This document shows, piece after piece, positions 1 through 7,740 of a stretch of DNA of 39,855 nucleotides. Below the pieces are notes generated by a model. That model made no database searches. It worked only from the letters and a program-made list of their open reading frames with translations, and was not told the DNA's origin. Position 1 is the stretch's first letter. The number at the start of each line of letters is the position of its first letter. The position numbers and the translations under genes are program-made. The stretch spans positions 1-39,855 of the forward strand of contig DAOUEJ010000072.1 in assembly GCA_034430615.1 (NCBI GenBank), read 5' to 3'. Origin of the DNA: E44-bin32 sp034430615 (GTDB taxonomy: Bacteria > Chloroflexota > Anaerolineae > Anaerolineales > E44-bin32).

Positions 1-257
1 AGGTCCGGCTCCGACCGAAGACCTCCGATCATCACCGCTCTTTTAAAGTTCGTGATGCTCACCGCTGGCTGACTGAAGGGAAGAAGGTCCGGGTCCGCAT
101 CCGGTTTCGTGGCCGTGAAATCCACTACCCCGAAATCGCTCTTGAGGACCTGCAGAGCATCGCTGAAGAACTAGCAGATGTAGGCGTCATCGAACAGGCC
201 CCGATCATGGAAGGCCGGACGATGCTTATGACGCTCGCCCCGGGGAAGCCCAAGTAA
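1..257 (+). CDS. infC: Translation initiation factor IF-3, C-terminal part (partial)
   Basis: The gene enters from the left edge and reads in frame from base 3 to a TAA at 255-257, giving 85 residues. The visible part matches the IF-3 C-terminal domain, which binds the 30S subunit: a KTSDHHRSFKVRDAHRWL stretch is followed by the typical KVRVRIRFRGRE strand and an MEGRTMLMTLAPGKPK ending. IF-3 keeps the 30S subunit free and checks start-codon and initiator-tRNA pairing. It is followed by rpmI and rplT, the classic infC-rpmI-rplT order, which strongly supports the call. The N-terminal domain and start codon lie outside the window. Confidence 0.95.
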   Translation, partial: VRLRPKTSDHHRSFKVRDAHRWLTEGKKVRVRIRFRGREIHYPEIALEDLQSIAEELADVGVIEQAPIMEGRTMLMTLAPGKPK

Positions 258-294
258 CATTCAGGGTAGAGCATTGTCCCAAATCCAGACGACG

Positions 295-358
295 TCCCCG
301 CGGACAGCAGTATCGTCCGCGGGATTGGTTCTAAGATCAAGTATGGTCGCGAGACCAT
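295..358 (+). promoter_or_regulatory. Structured infC-rpmI spacer: two hairpins
   Basis: Two perfect hairpins fill the 127-base gap before rpmI. The first has a 9-bp stem (CCCGCGGAC at 297-305 with GTCCGCGGG at 315-323) and a 9-base loop. The second has a 6-bp stem (ATGGTC 343-348 with GACCAT 353-358) closed by a GCGA loop of the stable GNRA type, and it ends 12 bases before the rpmI ribosome-binding site. Neither is followed by a T run, so they do not look like terminators. Infer: a candidate mRNA element for feedback control by L20 or L35, as known for this operon in other bacteria. No match to a known leader family is claimed. Confidence 0.5.
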
Positions 359-384
359 CAGGCAGACTGCAGGAGGATAGAAAC

Positions 385-660
385 GTGGCTCGCAAATCGA
401 CCAAGAAGGGTAAGTTCAAGCTCAAGACGCATAAGGCGACCGCCAAGCGTTTCAAGTTGACAGGATCCGGCAAGCTGGTTCGGACAAAGGGCTCGCAAAG
501 CCACTTGCGGCGCAAGAAATCCGCCCGTTCCAAACGCCTTTATACTGAAATGCTGCCGGTTGATTCGAAGGGGATTACCAAGCGAGTCATGCGGCTGGCG
601 CCTTACTTGAAGAAATATAAGGCCAATCCAAACGCCCGTTCGGGCGGCTCATCTAAGTAG
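385..660 (+). CDS. rpmI: 50S ribosomal protein L35
   Basis: This is a 91-residue basic protein. The core KLKTHKATAKRFKLTGSGK matches the L35 signature (KTHxxxxKRFKxTGSGK), and the MLPVDSKGITKRVMRLAPYL stretch matches its C-terminal half. The GTG start at 385 was chosen because AGGAGG (371-376) lies 8 bases upstream; a longer open frame back to 274 would run through the hairpins. L35 is usually about 65 residues, so this copy has about 10 extra residues at the N terminus and about 15 at the C terminus (KKYKANPNARSGGSSK). It lies between infC and rplT. Confidence 0.95.
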   Translation: MARKSTKKGKFKLKTHKATAKRFKLTGSGKLVRTKGSQSHLRRKKSARSKRLYTEMLPVDSKGITKRVMRLAPYLKKYKANPNARSGGSSK

Positions 661-681
661 CCGCACCTTATTGTTGCTGTT

Positions 682-719
682 GGGTGCTCTCAACGAGCAT
701 GTACTCCATGCTGGCGCCC
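682..719 (+). promoter_or_regulatory. Two-tier stem-loop before rplT
   Basis: The 82-base rpmI-rplT gap contains an outer 6-bp stem (682-687 with 714-719, one G-U pair) and an inner perfect 6-bp stem (AGCATG 696-701, CATGCT 707-712) around a 5-base loop. The structure ends 9 bases before the GGAG ribosome-binding site of rplT and has no T run. It could hide or present that site, fitting L20 autoregulation, but this is inference from position and pairing. Confidence 0.45.
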
Positions 720-742
720 AGGGGTTCACAGGAGAGTGACAC

Positions 743-1090
743 GTGACACGAGTTAAGGGCGGGACCATTACCCGCAAACGCCACAAGAAGATCCTCAAGC
801 TAACGAAGGGCATGTATGGCTCACGCAGCAAGCTTTTCCGCCGTGCGAACGAAGCCATGCTCAAGAGCCTATGGTACTCCTACCGCGATCGCCGGACACG
901 CAAGCGTGACCTGCGCCGCTTGTGGATTGCCCGCATCAACGCCGCTGCCCGGCTGAACGGCACTACATACAGCCGGCTCGTATACTCCATGAAGGGTGCC
1001 GGTATCGAACTGAACCGGAAGGTCCTCGCAGATATTGCCGTTCGTGACCCCGCCGCCTTCAGCGAAGTCGTTAAGTCTGCCCGCACTTGA
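743..1090 (+). CDS. rplT: 50S ribosomal protein L20
   Basis: The 115-residue protein has the full L20 pattern: TRVKGGTITRKRHKKILKLT at the N terminus, then KGMYGSRSKLFRRANEA, YRDRRTRKRDLRRLWIARIN and NRKVLADIAVRDPAAF. L20 binds 23S rRNA early in 50S assembly and represses its own operon in several bacteria. The GTG start at 743 follows a GGAG (731-734) after 8 bases. Length is near the usual 117-120. It is the last gene of the infC-rpmI-rplT operon, closed by a strong terminator. Confidence 0.97.
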   Translation: MTRVKGGTITRKRHKKILKLTKGMYGSRSKLFRRANEAMLKSLWYSYRDRRTRKRDLRRLWIARINAAARLNGTTYSRLVYSMKGAGIELNRKVLADIAVRDPAAFSEVVKSART

Positions 1091-1110
1091 TGCTCGGTCT
1101 AATCAACAAC

Positions 1111-1139
1111 AAAGCGGGGCGCCTCGGCGCCCCGCTTTT
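1111..1139 (+). terminator. Rho-independent terminator of infC-rpmI-rplT
   Basis: A perfect 12-bp stem (1111-1122 with 1127-1138) has a 4-base CTCG loop. TTTT (1136-1139), C, then TTTT follows. It starts 20 bases after the rplT stop. The A run on the 5' side pairs with the T run, so it could also stop transcription from the convergent gene that ends at 1163. Confidence 0.93.
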
Positions 1140-1162
1140 CTTTTCCGCGCCATACTCAACAG

Positions 1163-1645
1163 TCAGTTCTTGGAGATTGAGCTACGCATGCGCCTCAGGA
1201 GTACAGCCACTAACCCGTACAGTAGGATTAAGTCGAGTACTACCGCACTCACGCCAAAGGCCGCCCGCCCAAGAGCATTCCCTGTTTCCGGCGCTGGTGT
1301 GAAGAGCGGGTTCGTAAGCACACCCTGGATATCCCTGTCACCAGGGCCAAAGGCCACCCAGTTTCCCAGTGTGATGAAGATCAAGACCAGGAGCAGCCCG
1401 GTCAGCGTGCGCAGGATGCTAACGAGTGATGCCGCACTAATGTGCATATTGGTTTCCAGCCGCCTGACTTCGACCAGCACGGTCAGTACGCCTGCCATCA
1501 CAAAGGCCAACCCGGCCAAGACGATCGGCCAGCGTTCGGTATGCCATGTTCCTTCGCCAAGCGTGATGGCATCCACAGCCAGCAGCACGATCAAGCATCC
1601 TGTGCCTGTCGCCAGACCGGCGGCAAGTACTACGCCCTTGCGCAT
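1163..1645 (-). CDS. Small four-helix membrane protein of unknown function
   Basis: The 160-residue protein has about four hydrophobic segments: near residues 5-28, 40-60, 78-98 and 130-150. A polar stretch (GDRDIQGVLTNPLFTPAPETGN) lies between the third and fourth, and the C terminus is basic (RRMRSSISKN). The ATG follows GGAGG with 7 bases of spacing. I recognise no family. The gene stands alone, convergent with rplT and divergent from the macro-domain gene. It is probably an integral inner-membrane protein; nothing around it suggests a specific role. Confidence 0.7.
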   Translation of the reverse strand: MRKGVVLAAGLATGTGCLIVLLAVDAITLGEGTWHTERWPIVLAGLAFVMAGVLTVLVEVRRLETNMHISAASLVSILRTLTGLLLVLIFITLGNWVAFGPGDRDIQGVLTNPLFTPAPETGNALGRAAFGVSAVVLDLILLYGLVAVLLRRMRSSISKN

Positions 1646-1705
1646 GGTTACGCCTCCGACATAAATTTAGCTGGCAACCATTGGGAATCGATCTTCGGAA
1701 TTACC

Positions 1706-1715
1706 TACAATTGTA
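1706..1715. promoter_or_regulatory. Palindromic TACAATTGTA: possible two-way -10 element
   Basis: The perfect 10-bp palindrome holds a TACAAT -10-like hexamer on each strand, between the divergent membrane-protein and macro-domain genes. I see no good -35 on either side. A second TACAAT (1789-1794) lies closer to the macro gene. Promoter function is inference. Confidence 0.3.
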
Positions 1716-1810
1716 TGCACGCTCAGCCATCGGGGCTATAGGACTCTGGTGCAGGTATGTGAGCCCCTGCCTGGTTGGGGGCAAATGTTACAATTGCGAC
1801 CATACCGACC

Positions 1811-2401
1811 GTGGGCAGTATCATCGATAGCATTCGCAGGGTAACACTTCCGAACGATATCGAGTTCTCCATCGTGCAAACTGACATAACCCAACTCGAT
1901 GTCGATGCGATCGTCAACGCCGCCAATGCTTCACTTCAGCACGGCGGGGGCGTGGCCGCGGCGATCGTCCGTGCAGGGGGGGTGACGATCCAAACCGAGA
2001 GCGACCGCTGGGTACATGAACATGGCAAGATCAACCCCGAACACCCAGCGCTCACCTCAGCTGGAGACCTGCCCGCTCGCTTTGTCATCCACGCGGTGGG
2101 ACCGATCTGGGGGGAGGGTGATGAGCACCGCAAACTCGATCAGGCCATCGCCAGCGCACTCGCACTCGCCGAAGACCAGGGATTGAACAGCCTGGCGCTG
2201 CCGGCGATCTCTACCGGTATTTTCCGTTTCCCTGTGAACGACGCAGCTGAAATTATCCTTGATAGCATTGCGCGATTCGCGCAGACCAAGCAGGGGAAAA
2301 ATCTAAAAACGATCATCATCGCCCTCTGGGATCAAGCGGCCGTTGAGGCCTTCAGTACCTCCTTTGATCAGAGATGGGCGGATGCGGAGTCCATCTTGTG
2401 A
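1811..2401 (+). CDS. Macro domain protein (ADP-ribose binding or hydrolysing)
   Basis: The 196-residue protein carries macro-domain signatures: VDAIVNAANASLQHGGGVAAAI binds ADP-ribose, and HAVGPIW and LPAISTGIFRFPVNDAA form the second loop and following helix. Macro domains bind ADP-ribose and often remove it from proteins, or process ADP-ribose 1''-phosphate or O-acetyl-ADP-ribose. The GTG at 1811 is preferred over a TTG at 1775, because a TACAAT -10 (1789-1794) would put the RNA start near 1801, inside the longer version. That leaves a leader of about 10 bases with no ribosome-binding site. The stop overlaps the GTG start of the next gene (GTGA). Confidence 0.88.
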   Translation: MGSIIDSIRRVTLPNDIEFSIVQTDITQLDVDAIVNAANASLQHGGGVAAAIVRAGGVTIQTESDRWVHEHGKINPEHPALTSAGDLPARFVIHAVGPIWGEGDEHRKLDQAIASALALAEDQGLNSLALPAISTGIFRFPVNDAAEIILDSIARFAQTKQGKNLKTIIIALWDQAAVEAFSTSFDQRWADAESIL

Positions 2402-3186
2402 TCACCTCCACCAGCAACGCGCGAGTGAAATGGGTTCGCACTCTTCAGAATAAACGCAACCTTCGTGAAAGCGAGAACGCCTTCATTATTGAGGGTCGCC
2501 GCCTGATGCAGGAGGCCCGGTCGGTAGGATCCCGCGCCCAGCTTGTCTTGTACACCGACGATTTGGAGCCAATCGACAAAGATCTGGTTGAAGCCCTGCT
2601 CGAACAGGGCGGCCAATGCGAAATCGTCAGCGAGCATGTCCTTAAGGCCTGCTCGGCAACCGAATCACCGCAGGGTGTGCTGGCCGTCCTAACCCGGCCG
2701 GAGCTGAGGGTACCACCTGACCCTGGGTTGGTCCTGGTGCTTGATAAGATCGCCGATCCGGGCAACCTAGGGACGATTATGCGCAGCGCACGCGCGGCGG
2801 GTGTCGAGATGCTCTTCCTGCTCCCCGGCAGCGTTGACGTCTTCAACCCTAAGGTGGTGCGGGCGGCAGCCGGCGCGCATTTTCACCTACCCGTCCGGGA
2901 AATCACCGCGGCCGAGCTCCATCAGGCCTTGTCCGGGATACCGCTCTGGATCGGGGACGCTCACCTGGGGCAGGAGTACCACTGCATCGACTGGACCGGA
3001 CCAGCCGCCCTGGGCATCGGTAGTGAGAGCCATGGCCACAGCCCGTACCTAGGTGAAATCGCGACCGGCTATGTCCGCATCCCGATGCGATCTGGCACCG
3101 AATCGCTCAACGCCGGTGTAGCTGCCGCCGTAATCCTATTTGAAATCGCACGCCAGCGAGGGACGCCATGCAAGTCCGAGCGTTAA
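2398..3186 (+). CDS. TrmH/SpoU-family RNA 2'-O-methyltransferase
   Basis: The 262-residue protein begins MITSTSNARVKWVR, the usual start of the RNA-substrate-binding domain in 23S rRNA (guanosine-2'-O-) methyltransferases. SPOUT motifs follow: DKIADPGNLGTIMRSARAAG, then a glycine-rich IGSESHG and IPMRSGTESLNAGVAAAV, where the knot binds SAM. The target base cannot be told from sequence. GTG at 2398 is chosen over an ATG at 2374 because it overlaps the macro stop by 4 bases and gives the family's usual N terminus. The 3' end overlaps the DUF711 start by 19 bases, so all three genes probably share one transcript. Confidence 0.9.
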   Translation: MITSTSNARVKWVRTLQNKRNLRESENAFIIEGRRLMQEARSVGSRAQLVLYTDDLEPIDKDLVEALLEQGGQCEIVSEHVLKACSATESPQGVLAVLTRPELRVPPDPGLVLVLDKIADPGNLGTIMRSARAAGVEMLFLLPGSVDVFNPKVVRAAAGAHFHLPVREITAAELHQALSGIPLWIGDAHLGQEYHCIDWTGPAALGIGSESHGHSPYLGEIATGYVRIPMRSGTESLNAGVAAAVILFEIARQRGTPCKSER

Positions 3187-4388
3187 CCGGTTTTCTTGAT
3201 CCCGGGTGGCCATTGGATACATCTGCTATCCAGCGCGTAGCGGAGGGGTTAAAGCAGACCTCGCAGGCTTTGCAGGACGCGGGCTACACGGTGCAGACAC
3301 TGCGCCTGGCTAGCCCACCCCCGGCCGAAATGTCCGCTCCGGTGCCCTACACAGATCTATTAGATTTCGCCCGGCAGCTCGAGGCGGAAGCCTTCATTCA
3401 CGGCCTTGATTTCGCCGCGCTTGGCCCCATCTTGCTTGATGATGTGGATGGCTACGATTACTTGCCTGAGATCCTCGCCGGAACCGAGATCATCTTCACC
3501 TCCGGGTTGTATGCCGATGCCTCCAGCGGGGTCTCGCTGGCCGCCGCGCACGCCTGCGCCAAAACGATCCGGGCAATTTCGCAAATTTCGGCGGATGGTT
3601 TCGGTAACCTGCGCTTCGCCGGGTTGGTCCATGTCCCGGCCGGAACCCCCTTCTTCCCGGCAGCCTATCATCGGGGTGGACCACCCTGGCTGGCAATTGC
3701 CACCGAGGCCGCCGATCTCGCTGTCCAAGCAGTGAAGGAAGGCAGCTCGCTGCGCGACGTGAGAAGTAAATTGATCCAATCCATCGAGACTCATGCCTCC
3801 AGGCTGAGCCAGGTTGCCCAACGGACTGTGCAGGAGAATGGCCTGCGTTACACAGGGATCGACTTCTCGCTTGCCCCCTATCCGGAGCCCGAGCGCTCGA
3901 TCGGGACAGCGATCGAGGCGTTAGGCGCGGCCTCGGCCGGTCTGGCGGGCAGCGCTGCCGCCGCTGCGTTCCTGGTCGATAGCCTGGAGCGAGCGAATTT
4001 CAAGCGGGCTGGTTTCTGCGGACTTTTCCTTCCCGTTCTTGAGGACAGCGTCCTCGCCGCCCGGGCCGCGGACGGCAATCTGCAGTTGAACGACCTGCTG
4101 CTGTACTCCACACTCTGTGGAACCGGGCTTGACACAATCCCACTCCCCGGCTCGACCAGCGTGGAAGCAATTAGAGCCCTCCTCGTAGATCTGGGCGCAA
4201 TCGGTCTTCGGCACCTTAAAGCGCTTACCGCGCGCCTGATGCCCATCCCCGGAAAACAGGCCGGCGATCCTGTTCACTTCGACTTCCCCTACTTCGCCGA
4301 CAGCGGCGTCATGTCTTTGCCAGAAGCCGGTCTCAAGGGACACCTTGCCGGACACGACCTGCTCGACATCGGACCACGTGGACCTTAG
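3168..4388 (+). CDS. DUF711 family protein
   Basis: The 406-residue protein matches DUF711 (UPF0210). Landmarks are the N-terminal VRALTGFLDPGW stretch, a central SLAPYPEPERSIGTAIE block, CGTGLDTIPLPGSTS at about residues 322-336, and RLMPIPGKQAGDPVHFDFPYFADSGVM near the end. The family resembles the glycyl-radical/PFL-like (alpha/beta) fold by sequence but has no firm enzyme role; in some genomes it pairs with an ACT-domain protein, which is absent here. The ATG lies inside the end of the methyltransferase gene. No membrane segment or signal peptide is seen. Confidence 0.85.
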   Translation: MQVRALTGFLDPGWPLDTSAIQRVAEGLKQTSQALQDAGYTVQTLRLASPPPAEMSAPVPYTDLLDFARQLEAEAFIHGLDFAALGPILLDDVDGYDYLPEILAGTEIIFTSGLYADASSGVSLAAAHACAKTIRAISQISADGFGNLRFAGLVHVPAGTPFFPAAYHRGGPPWLAIATEAADLAVQAVKEGSSLRDVRSKLIQSIETHASRLSQVAQRTVQENGLRYTGIDFSLAPYPEPERSIGTAIEALGAASAGLAGSAAAAAFLVDSLERANFKRAGFCGLFLPVLEDSVLAARAADGNLQLNDLLLYSTLCGTGLDTIPLPGSTSVEAIRALLVDLGAIGLRHLKALTARLMPIPGKQAGDPVHFDFPYFADSGVMSLPEAGLKGHLAGHDLLDIGPRGP

Positions 4389-4408
4389 CTATAAGCGCTC
4401 CCCTTGTC

Positions 4409-4437
4409 TTGCCGCAGCCACTGACGCCCGTTAGAAT
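4409..4437 (+). promoter_or_regulatory. Putative promoter of the UvrD/PcrA gene
   Basis: TTGCCG (4409-4414), a 17-base spacer and TAGAAT (4432-4437) lie in the 69-base gap. The RNA would start near 4444, giving a leader of about 14 bases that includes GGAG (4449-4452) before the ATG at 4458. Confidence 0.55.
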
Positions 4438-4457
4438 GAACCCCTGATTGGAGCCTG

Positions 4458-6629
4458 ATGGATACGCTTGCGAATTTAAATACCCGGCAGCTTGAGGCCG
4501 TGACCACGTCCTCGGGCGCGGTCCTGGTGCTTGCAGGCCCCGGGTCTGGCAAGACGCGCGTGCTGACCCATCGCGCCGCATATCGCGTCCACTCGATGGG
4601 CGCCGACCCCCGGGCTGTGATGGCGGTGACTTTCACCAATAAAGCCGCACGCGAGATGACCTCCCGCATCGTCGAATTGCTGGGGGGTGACCAGGCGCAT
4701 CTGCCAGGTATGACGCTCGGCACTTTCCATGCCCTGTGCGCACGCATCCTGCGCCGCGAGGCTGACCGGTTGCCTTTCACGCGCGAATTCGTCATTTTCG
4801 ACGACACAGACCAGAACTCGCTGATGCGTGAGATCGTGAAGCAACTCGGATTGGATCCCAAGCAGTACTCACCGGCCCGCCTGCTTGACACCATCTCGCG
4901 CGCCAAGAATGAACTCATCGACGTCACGGAATTTGCCAGCGATACCTATTTCAACGAGATCGCTGCCCGCGCCTACCAACGCTACCAGGAACAACTACTC
5001 CTCAACAATGCCCTTGATTTCGACGATCTGCTGTTTTGGACGGTACGCCTGCTGCGCGGACATGATGATGTGCGCGCTGCTTACAGACGCCGCTACCAGC
5101 ACATTCTCGTCGACGAATTCCAGGACACGAACAGCGCACAGTACGCCCTGCTCAGGCTGCTCAGCGGGCCGGAACCAGATCTGTTTGTTGTGGGAGACCC
5201 TGACCAATCGATTTACCGCTGGCGCGGCGCGGACTACCGCAACGTCCACCGGTTCCAGGAAGACTATCCTCAGGCACAAACGATCTTGCTCGAGCAAAAC
5301 TACCGCTCCACGCAAACCATCCTCGACGTTGCCATGGCTGTTATCGACAGGAACCCGGGACGGCGGCGAAAGCAGCTCTTCACGGAGCGCGGGGCCGGTC
5401 GGCGGGTCACGCTGCATGAAGCGTACGATGAAGCGGATGAAGCCAATTTTGTGGTCGAGACGATCGCTCTGCTCACGCAGGGCGGATTGGACCCCCGCGA
5501 TTGCGCTGTGATGTACCGCACCAACGCCCAATCCCGCACGCTGGAGGATGCATTCCTGCGGGCCGGGCTTCCCTACCAGATCGTCGGCGCCCAGCGCTTC
5601 TACGGCCGGCGTGAAATCAAGGACTTGATCGCCTACCTGCGCCTGATCCATAACCCCGCCGACCGGGTAAGCTTGCTGAGAGTTCTTAATACACCACCGC
5701 GCGGCATCGGCGATAAGACCGTCGCCGCCTTGCTCCAGCTGGCAGAAGCGCATCAAAAAGGACCCTCTGATATTTTGCTTGAGCTTGCCGCATCCCCCGA
5801 CGATCTTTTTTCTGAGCTGCTTGACCGGCGCTCTCGTACGGCACTGCTTTCCTTCGCAAAGCCACTGTCTCGTTGGCTCGAGCGGCGCGAATCATATTCG
5901 GTGATCGAGCTGGTCGATGAAGTGCTCGAAACCATCGCCTATCGCAGCTACATAGAAGACGGCACCGAGGAGGGCGAGCAGCGCTGGGAGAACATCCAGG
6001 AGCTCCGCCAGGCAGCCCACGAGTTCACCGAGTTCGGCCTGACGACATTCCTCGAACGCGTCGCTCTCGTTTCCGATCAAGACACGCTCTCCGAAGAGCA
6101 AAATGCGCCAACGCTGCTTACGCTGCACGCCGCTAAAGGGCTCGAGTTTCCAGTCGTCTTCATCATCGGCCTCGACGACGGTGTGCTCCCCCACCAGCGA
6201 TCCTTCGATGATCCGGAGGCAATGGCCGAAGAACGCCGTCTCTTCTATGTCGGGGTGACTCGGGCCCGGGACCGGCTCTTCCTGTTGCGCGCTTTCCGGC
6301 GGCGATTGGCAGGCCCATCAACTTTGAGCGAACCATCCCGCTACCTGCACGACATCCCACCTGAGTTGGTAGATGGCGATGTTCCTAGCGTACAGACCTG
6401 GGCTCAGGCTTCCTACGATTTTCAAACAAAGTGGGAAAGCCCACCCCGCCCCTTGGCGCAAGCCCGCTTTCGCGCCGGCATGCGCGTCCGACATCCAGCC
6501 TTCGGTGAAGGGATTGTGATTGATACCCAGGTTGACCTTGATGACGAAGAAATCGTCATCGAGTTCACCGGTGAGGGCGTGAAACATCTCGTCGCCTCAA
6601 TGGCTCAGCTGGAGATCCTTGATTCTTGA
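4458..6629 (+). CDS. UvrD/PcrA-type superfamily 1 DNA helicase
   Basis: The 723-residue protein is a complete SF1A 3'-5' helicase. Seen in order: Q motif (LNTRQLEAV, residues 7-15), Walker A AGPGSGKT (26-33), motif Ia AVTFTNKAAREM, GTFHALC, motif II DEFQDTN (near 219), motif III GDPDQSIYRWRGA, motif IV LEQNYRST, motif V TLHAAKGLEFPVVFI and motif VI VGVTRARDRLFL. The C terminus has a Tudor-like segment (RHPAFGEGIVIDTQ...FTGEGVKHL) as in PcrA, which contacts RNA polymerase there. It should act in nucleotide excision repair, replication restart and removal of stalled complexes. GGAG is correctly spaced before the ATG. Confidence 0.95.
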   Translation: MDTLANLNTRQLEAVTTSSGAVLVLAGPGSGKTRVLTHRAAYRVHSMGADPRAVMAVTFTNKAAREMTSRIVELLGGDQAHLPGMTLGTFHALCARILRREADRLPFTREFVIFDDTDQNSLMREIVKQLGLDPKQYSPARLLDTISRAKNELIDVTEFASDTYFNEIAARAYQRYQEQLLLNNALDFDDLLFWTVRLLRGHDDVRAAYRRRYQHILVDEFQDTNSAQYALLRLLSGPEPDLFVVGDPDQSIYRWRGADYRNVHRFQEDYPQAQTILLEQNYRSTQTILDVAMAVIDRNPGRRRKQLFTERGAGRRVTLHEAYDEADEANFVVETIALLTQGGLDPRDCAVMYRTNAQSRTLEDAFLRAGLPYQIVGAQRFYGRREIKDLIAYLRLIHNPADRVSLLRVLNTPPRGIGDKTVAALLQLAEAHQKGPSDILLELAASPDDLFSELLDRRSRTALLSFAKPLSRWLERRESYSVIELVDEVLETIAYRSYIEDGTEEGEQRWENIQELRQAAHEFTEFGLTTFLERVALVSDQDTLSEEQNAPTLLTLHAAKGLEFPVVFIIGLDDGVLPHQRSFDDPEAMAEERRLFYVGVTRARDRLFLLRAFRRRLAGPSTLSEPSRYLHDIPPELVDGDVPSVQTWAQASYDFQTKWESPPRPLAQARFRAGMRVRHPAFGEGIVIDTQVDLDDEEIVIEFTGEGVKHLVASMAQLEILDS

Positions 6630-6671
6630 GCGCACGTACTGCAGGATGAAGGTGGAAAGCGAGGTTTTCCT

Positions 6672-7649
6672 ATGAACGTGTTTGTGACAGGAGGGGCAGG
6701 ATACATCGGCTCCACTGCAGCCGAGATGCTGCTCCAGGCCGGCCACCAGGTGACGGTCTACGATTCGCTCGTGAAGGGGTACCGGTCGGCTGTCCCAGCA
6801 GAGGCCGAGTTCGTCCAGGCCGACCTCGCCGACGAGGACCAACTGCGTAAAGCCCTAAAGGCACAGCCCTATGACGCGGTCCTGCATTTTGCCGCTTTCA
6901 TCGAGGCCGGCGAAAGCATGCGTGAACCAGGCAAGTATTTCCAAAACAACCTTGTCCGGTCGCTGGGCCTGATCGAGGCCTGTGTTGTAGCCGGTGTGCC
7001 GCGTATCGTCTTCTCCTCCTCTGCGGCTGTCTACGACTCCAGTGACGAGCCGCTCTCCGAGCAGTCCCCCATCGGACCGTCCAATGTCTACGGCCAGACG
7101 AAATGGATGATCGAGCAAGCGCTGGACTGGTATGCCCGGCTCGGCAGCCTGCGCTACGCAGCCCTGCGTTATTTCAACGCCGCTGGTGCGCTCCCCGGTC
7201 ATGGCGAAGCACACCAACCCGAGACGCACTTGATCCCGCTCGTGTTACAGGCAGCTCTAAGGCTGCGCGACTCTGTTCATATCTTCGGAACCGATTACCC
7301 GACGCCGGACGGAACCTGTATCCGGGATTACATCCATATCGCCGATCTCATCTCAGCCCACCTGCTGGCGCTTGAGGCACTCGAGCACGAAAACGTGCTT
7401 ATCTATAACCTGGGCAATGGCTCCGGATATTCGGTGCGCGAGGTAATTGAGAGCGCCCAAAAGGTGACGGGGGCCGAAATCCCGGTCGTCGAGTCGCCGC
7501 GCCGGCCCGGCGACGCCCCACGCCTGGTCGCCGATGCACGCAAGATCCGGAGCGAATTAGGCTGGCAACCCGAACATCCAAGCCTGGATGAAATCATCGG
7601 TAGCGCCTGGACGTGGCTACAGGAGCACCCTCAGGGTTACGATGTGTAG
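6672..7649 (+). CDS. galE: UDP-glucose 4-epimerase
   Basis: The 325-residue protein is an extended short-chain dehydrogenase. It has the NAD-binding GGAGYIGS (residues 7-14), a VLHFAAFIEAGESM segment, SSSAAVY with the catalytic Ser region, YGQTKWMIEQ with the YxxxK active site, and RYFNAAGA typical of GalE. The C-terminal half has GTDYPTPDGTCIRDYIHIADL, a GalE signature. It interconverts UDP-glucose and UDP-galactose for sugar metabolism and envelope polysaccharide. The ATG follows GAGG (6661-6664) with 7 bases of spacing, 42 bases after the helicase. No other sugar gene is adjacent. Confidence 0.93.
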   Translation: MNVFVTGGAGYIGSTAAEMLLQAGHQVTVYDSLVKGYRSAVPAEAEFVQADLADEDQLRKALKAQPYDAVLHFAAFIEAGESMREPGKYFQNNLVRSLGLIEACVVAGVPRIVFSSSAAVYDSSDEPLSEQSPIGPSNVYGQTKWMIEQALDWYARLGSLRYAALRYFNAAGALPGHGEAHQPETHLIPLVLQAALRLRDSVHIFGTDYPTPDGTCIRDYIHIADLISAHLLALEALEHENVLIYNLGNGSGYSVREVIESAQKVTGAEIPVVESPRRPGDAPRLVADARKIRSELGWQPEHPSLDEIIGSAWTWLQEHPQGYDV

Positions 7650-7671
7650 CTCTGCCTCGCACACAGCATGC

Positions 7672-7720
7672 TATAATCCCGCTGGCTTGGCGAGGGGCAG
7701 CATTTGCGTGCCCCTCTCGC
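7672..7720 (+). promoter_or_regulatory. icd -10 box followed by a leader hairpin
   Basis: TATAAT (7672-7677) lies 69 bases before the icd start; no convincing -35 is seen. Just downstream is a 10-bp hairpin (7690-7699 with 7709-7720, with a 2-base bulge) around a 9-base loop. TTT AACC follows, too weak a T run for a clear terminator. Because the hairpin lies after the -10, it would be in the icd leader RNA. It may be an mRNA stabiliser, an attenuator, or the terminator of galE. Confidence 0.5.
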
Positions 7721-7740
7721 TTTAACCTCAGGAGGATTCA

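Noticed and set aside
4375..4380. CACGTG with partly symmetric flanks near the DUF711 stop
   Set aside because: The flanks match parS poorly and the site is inside a coding region.
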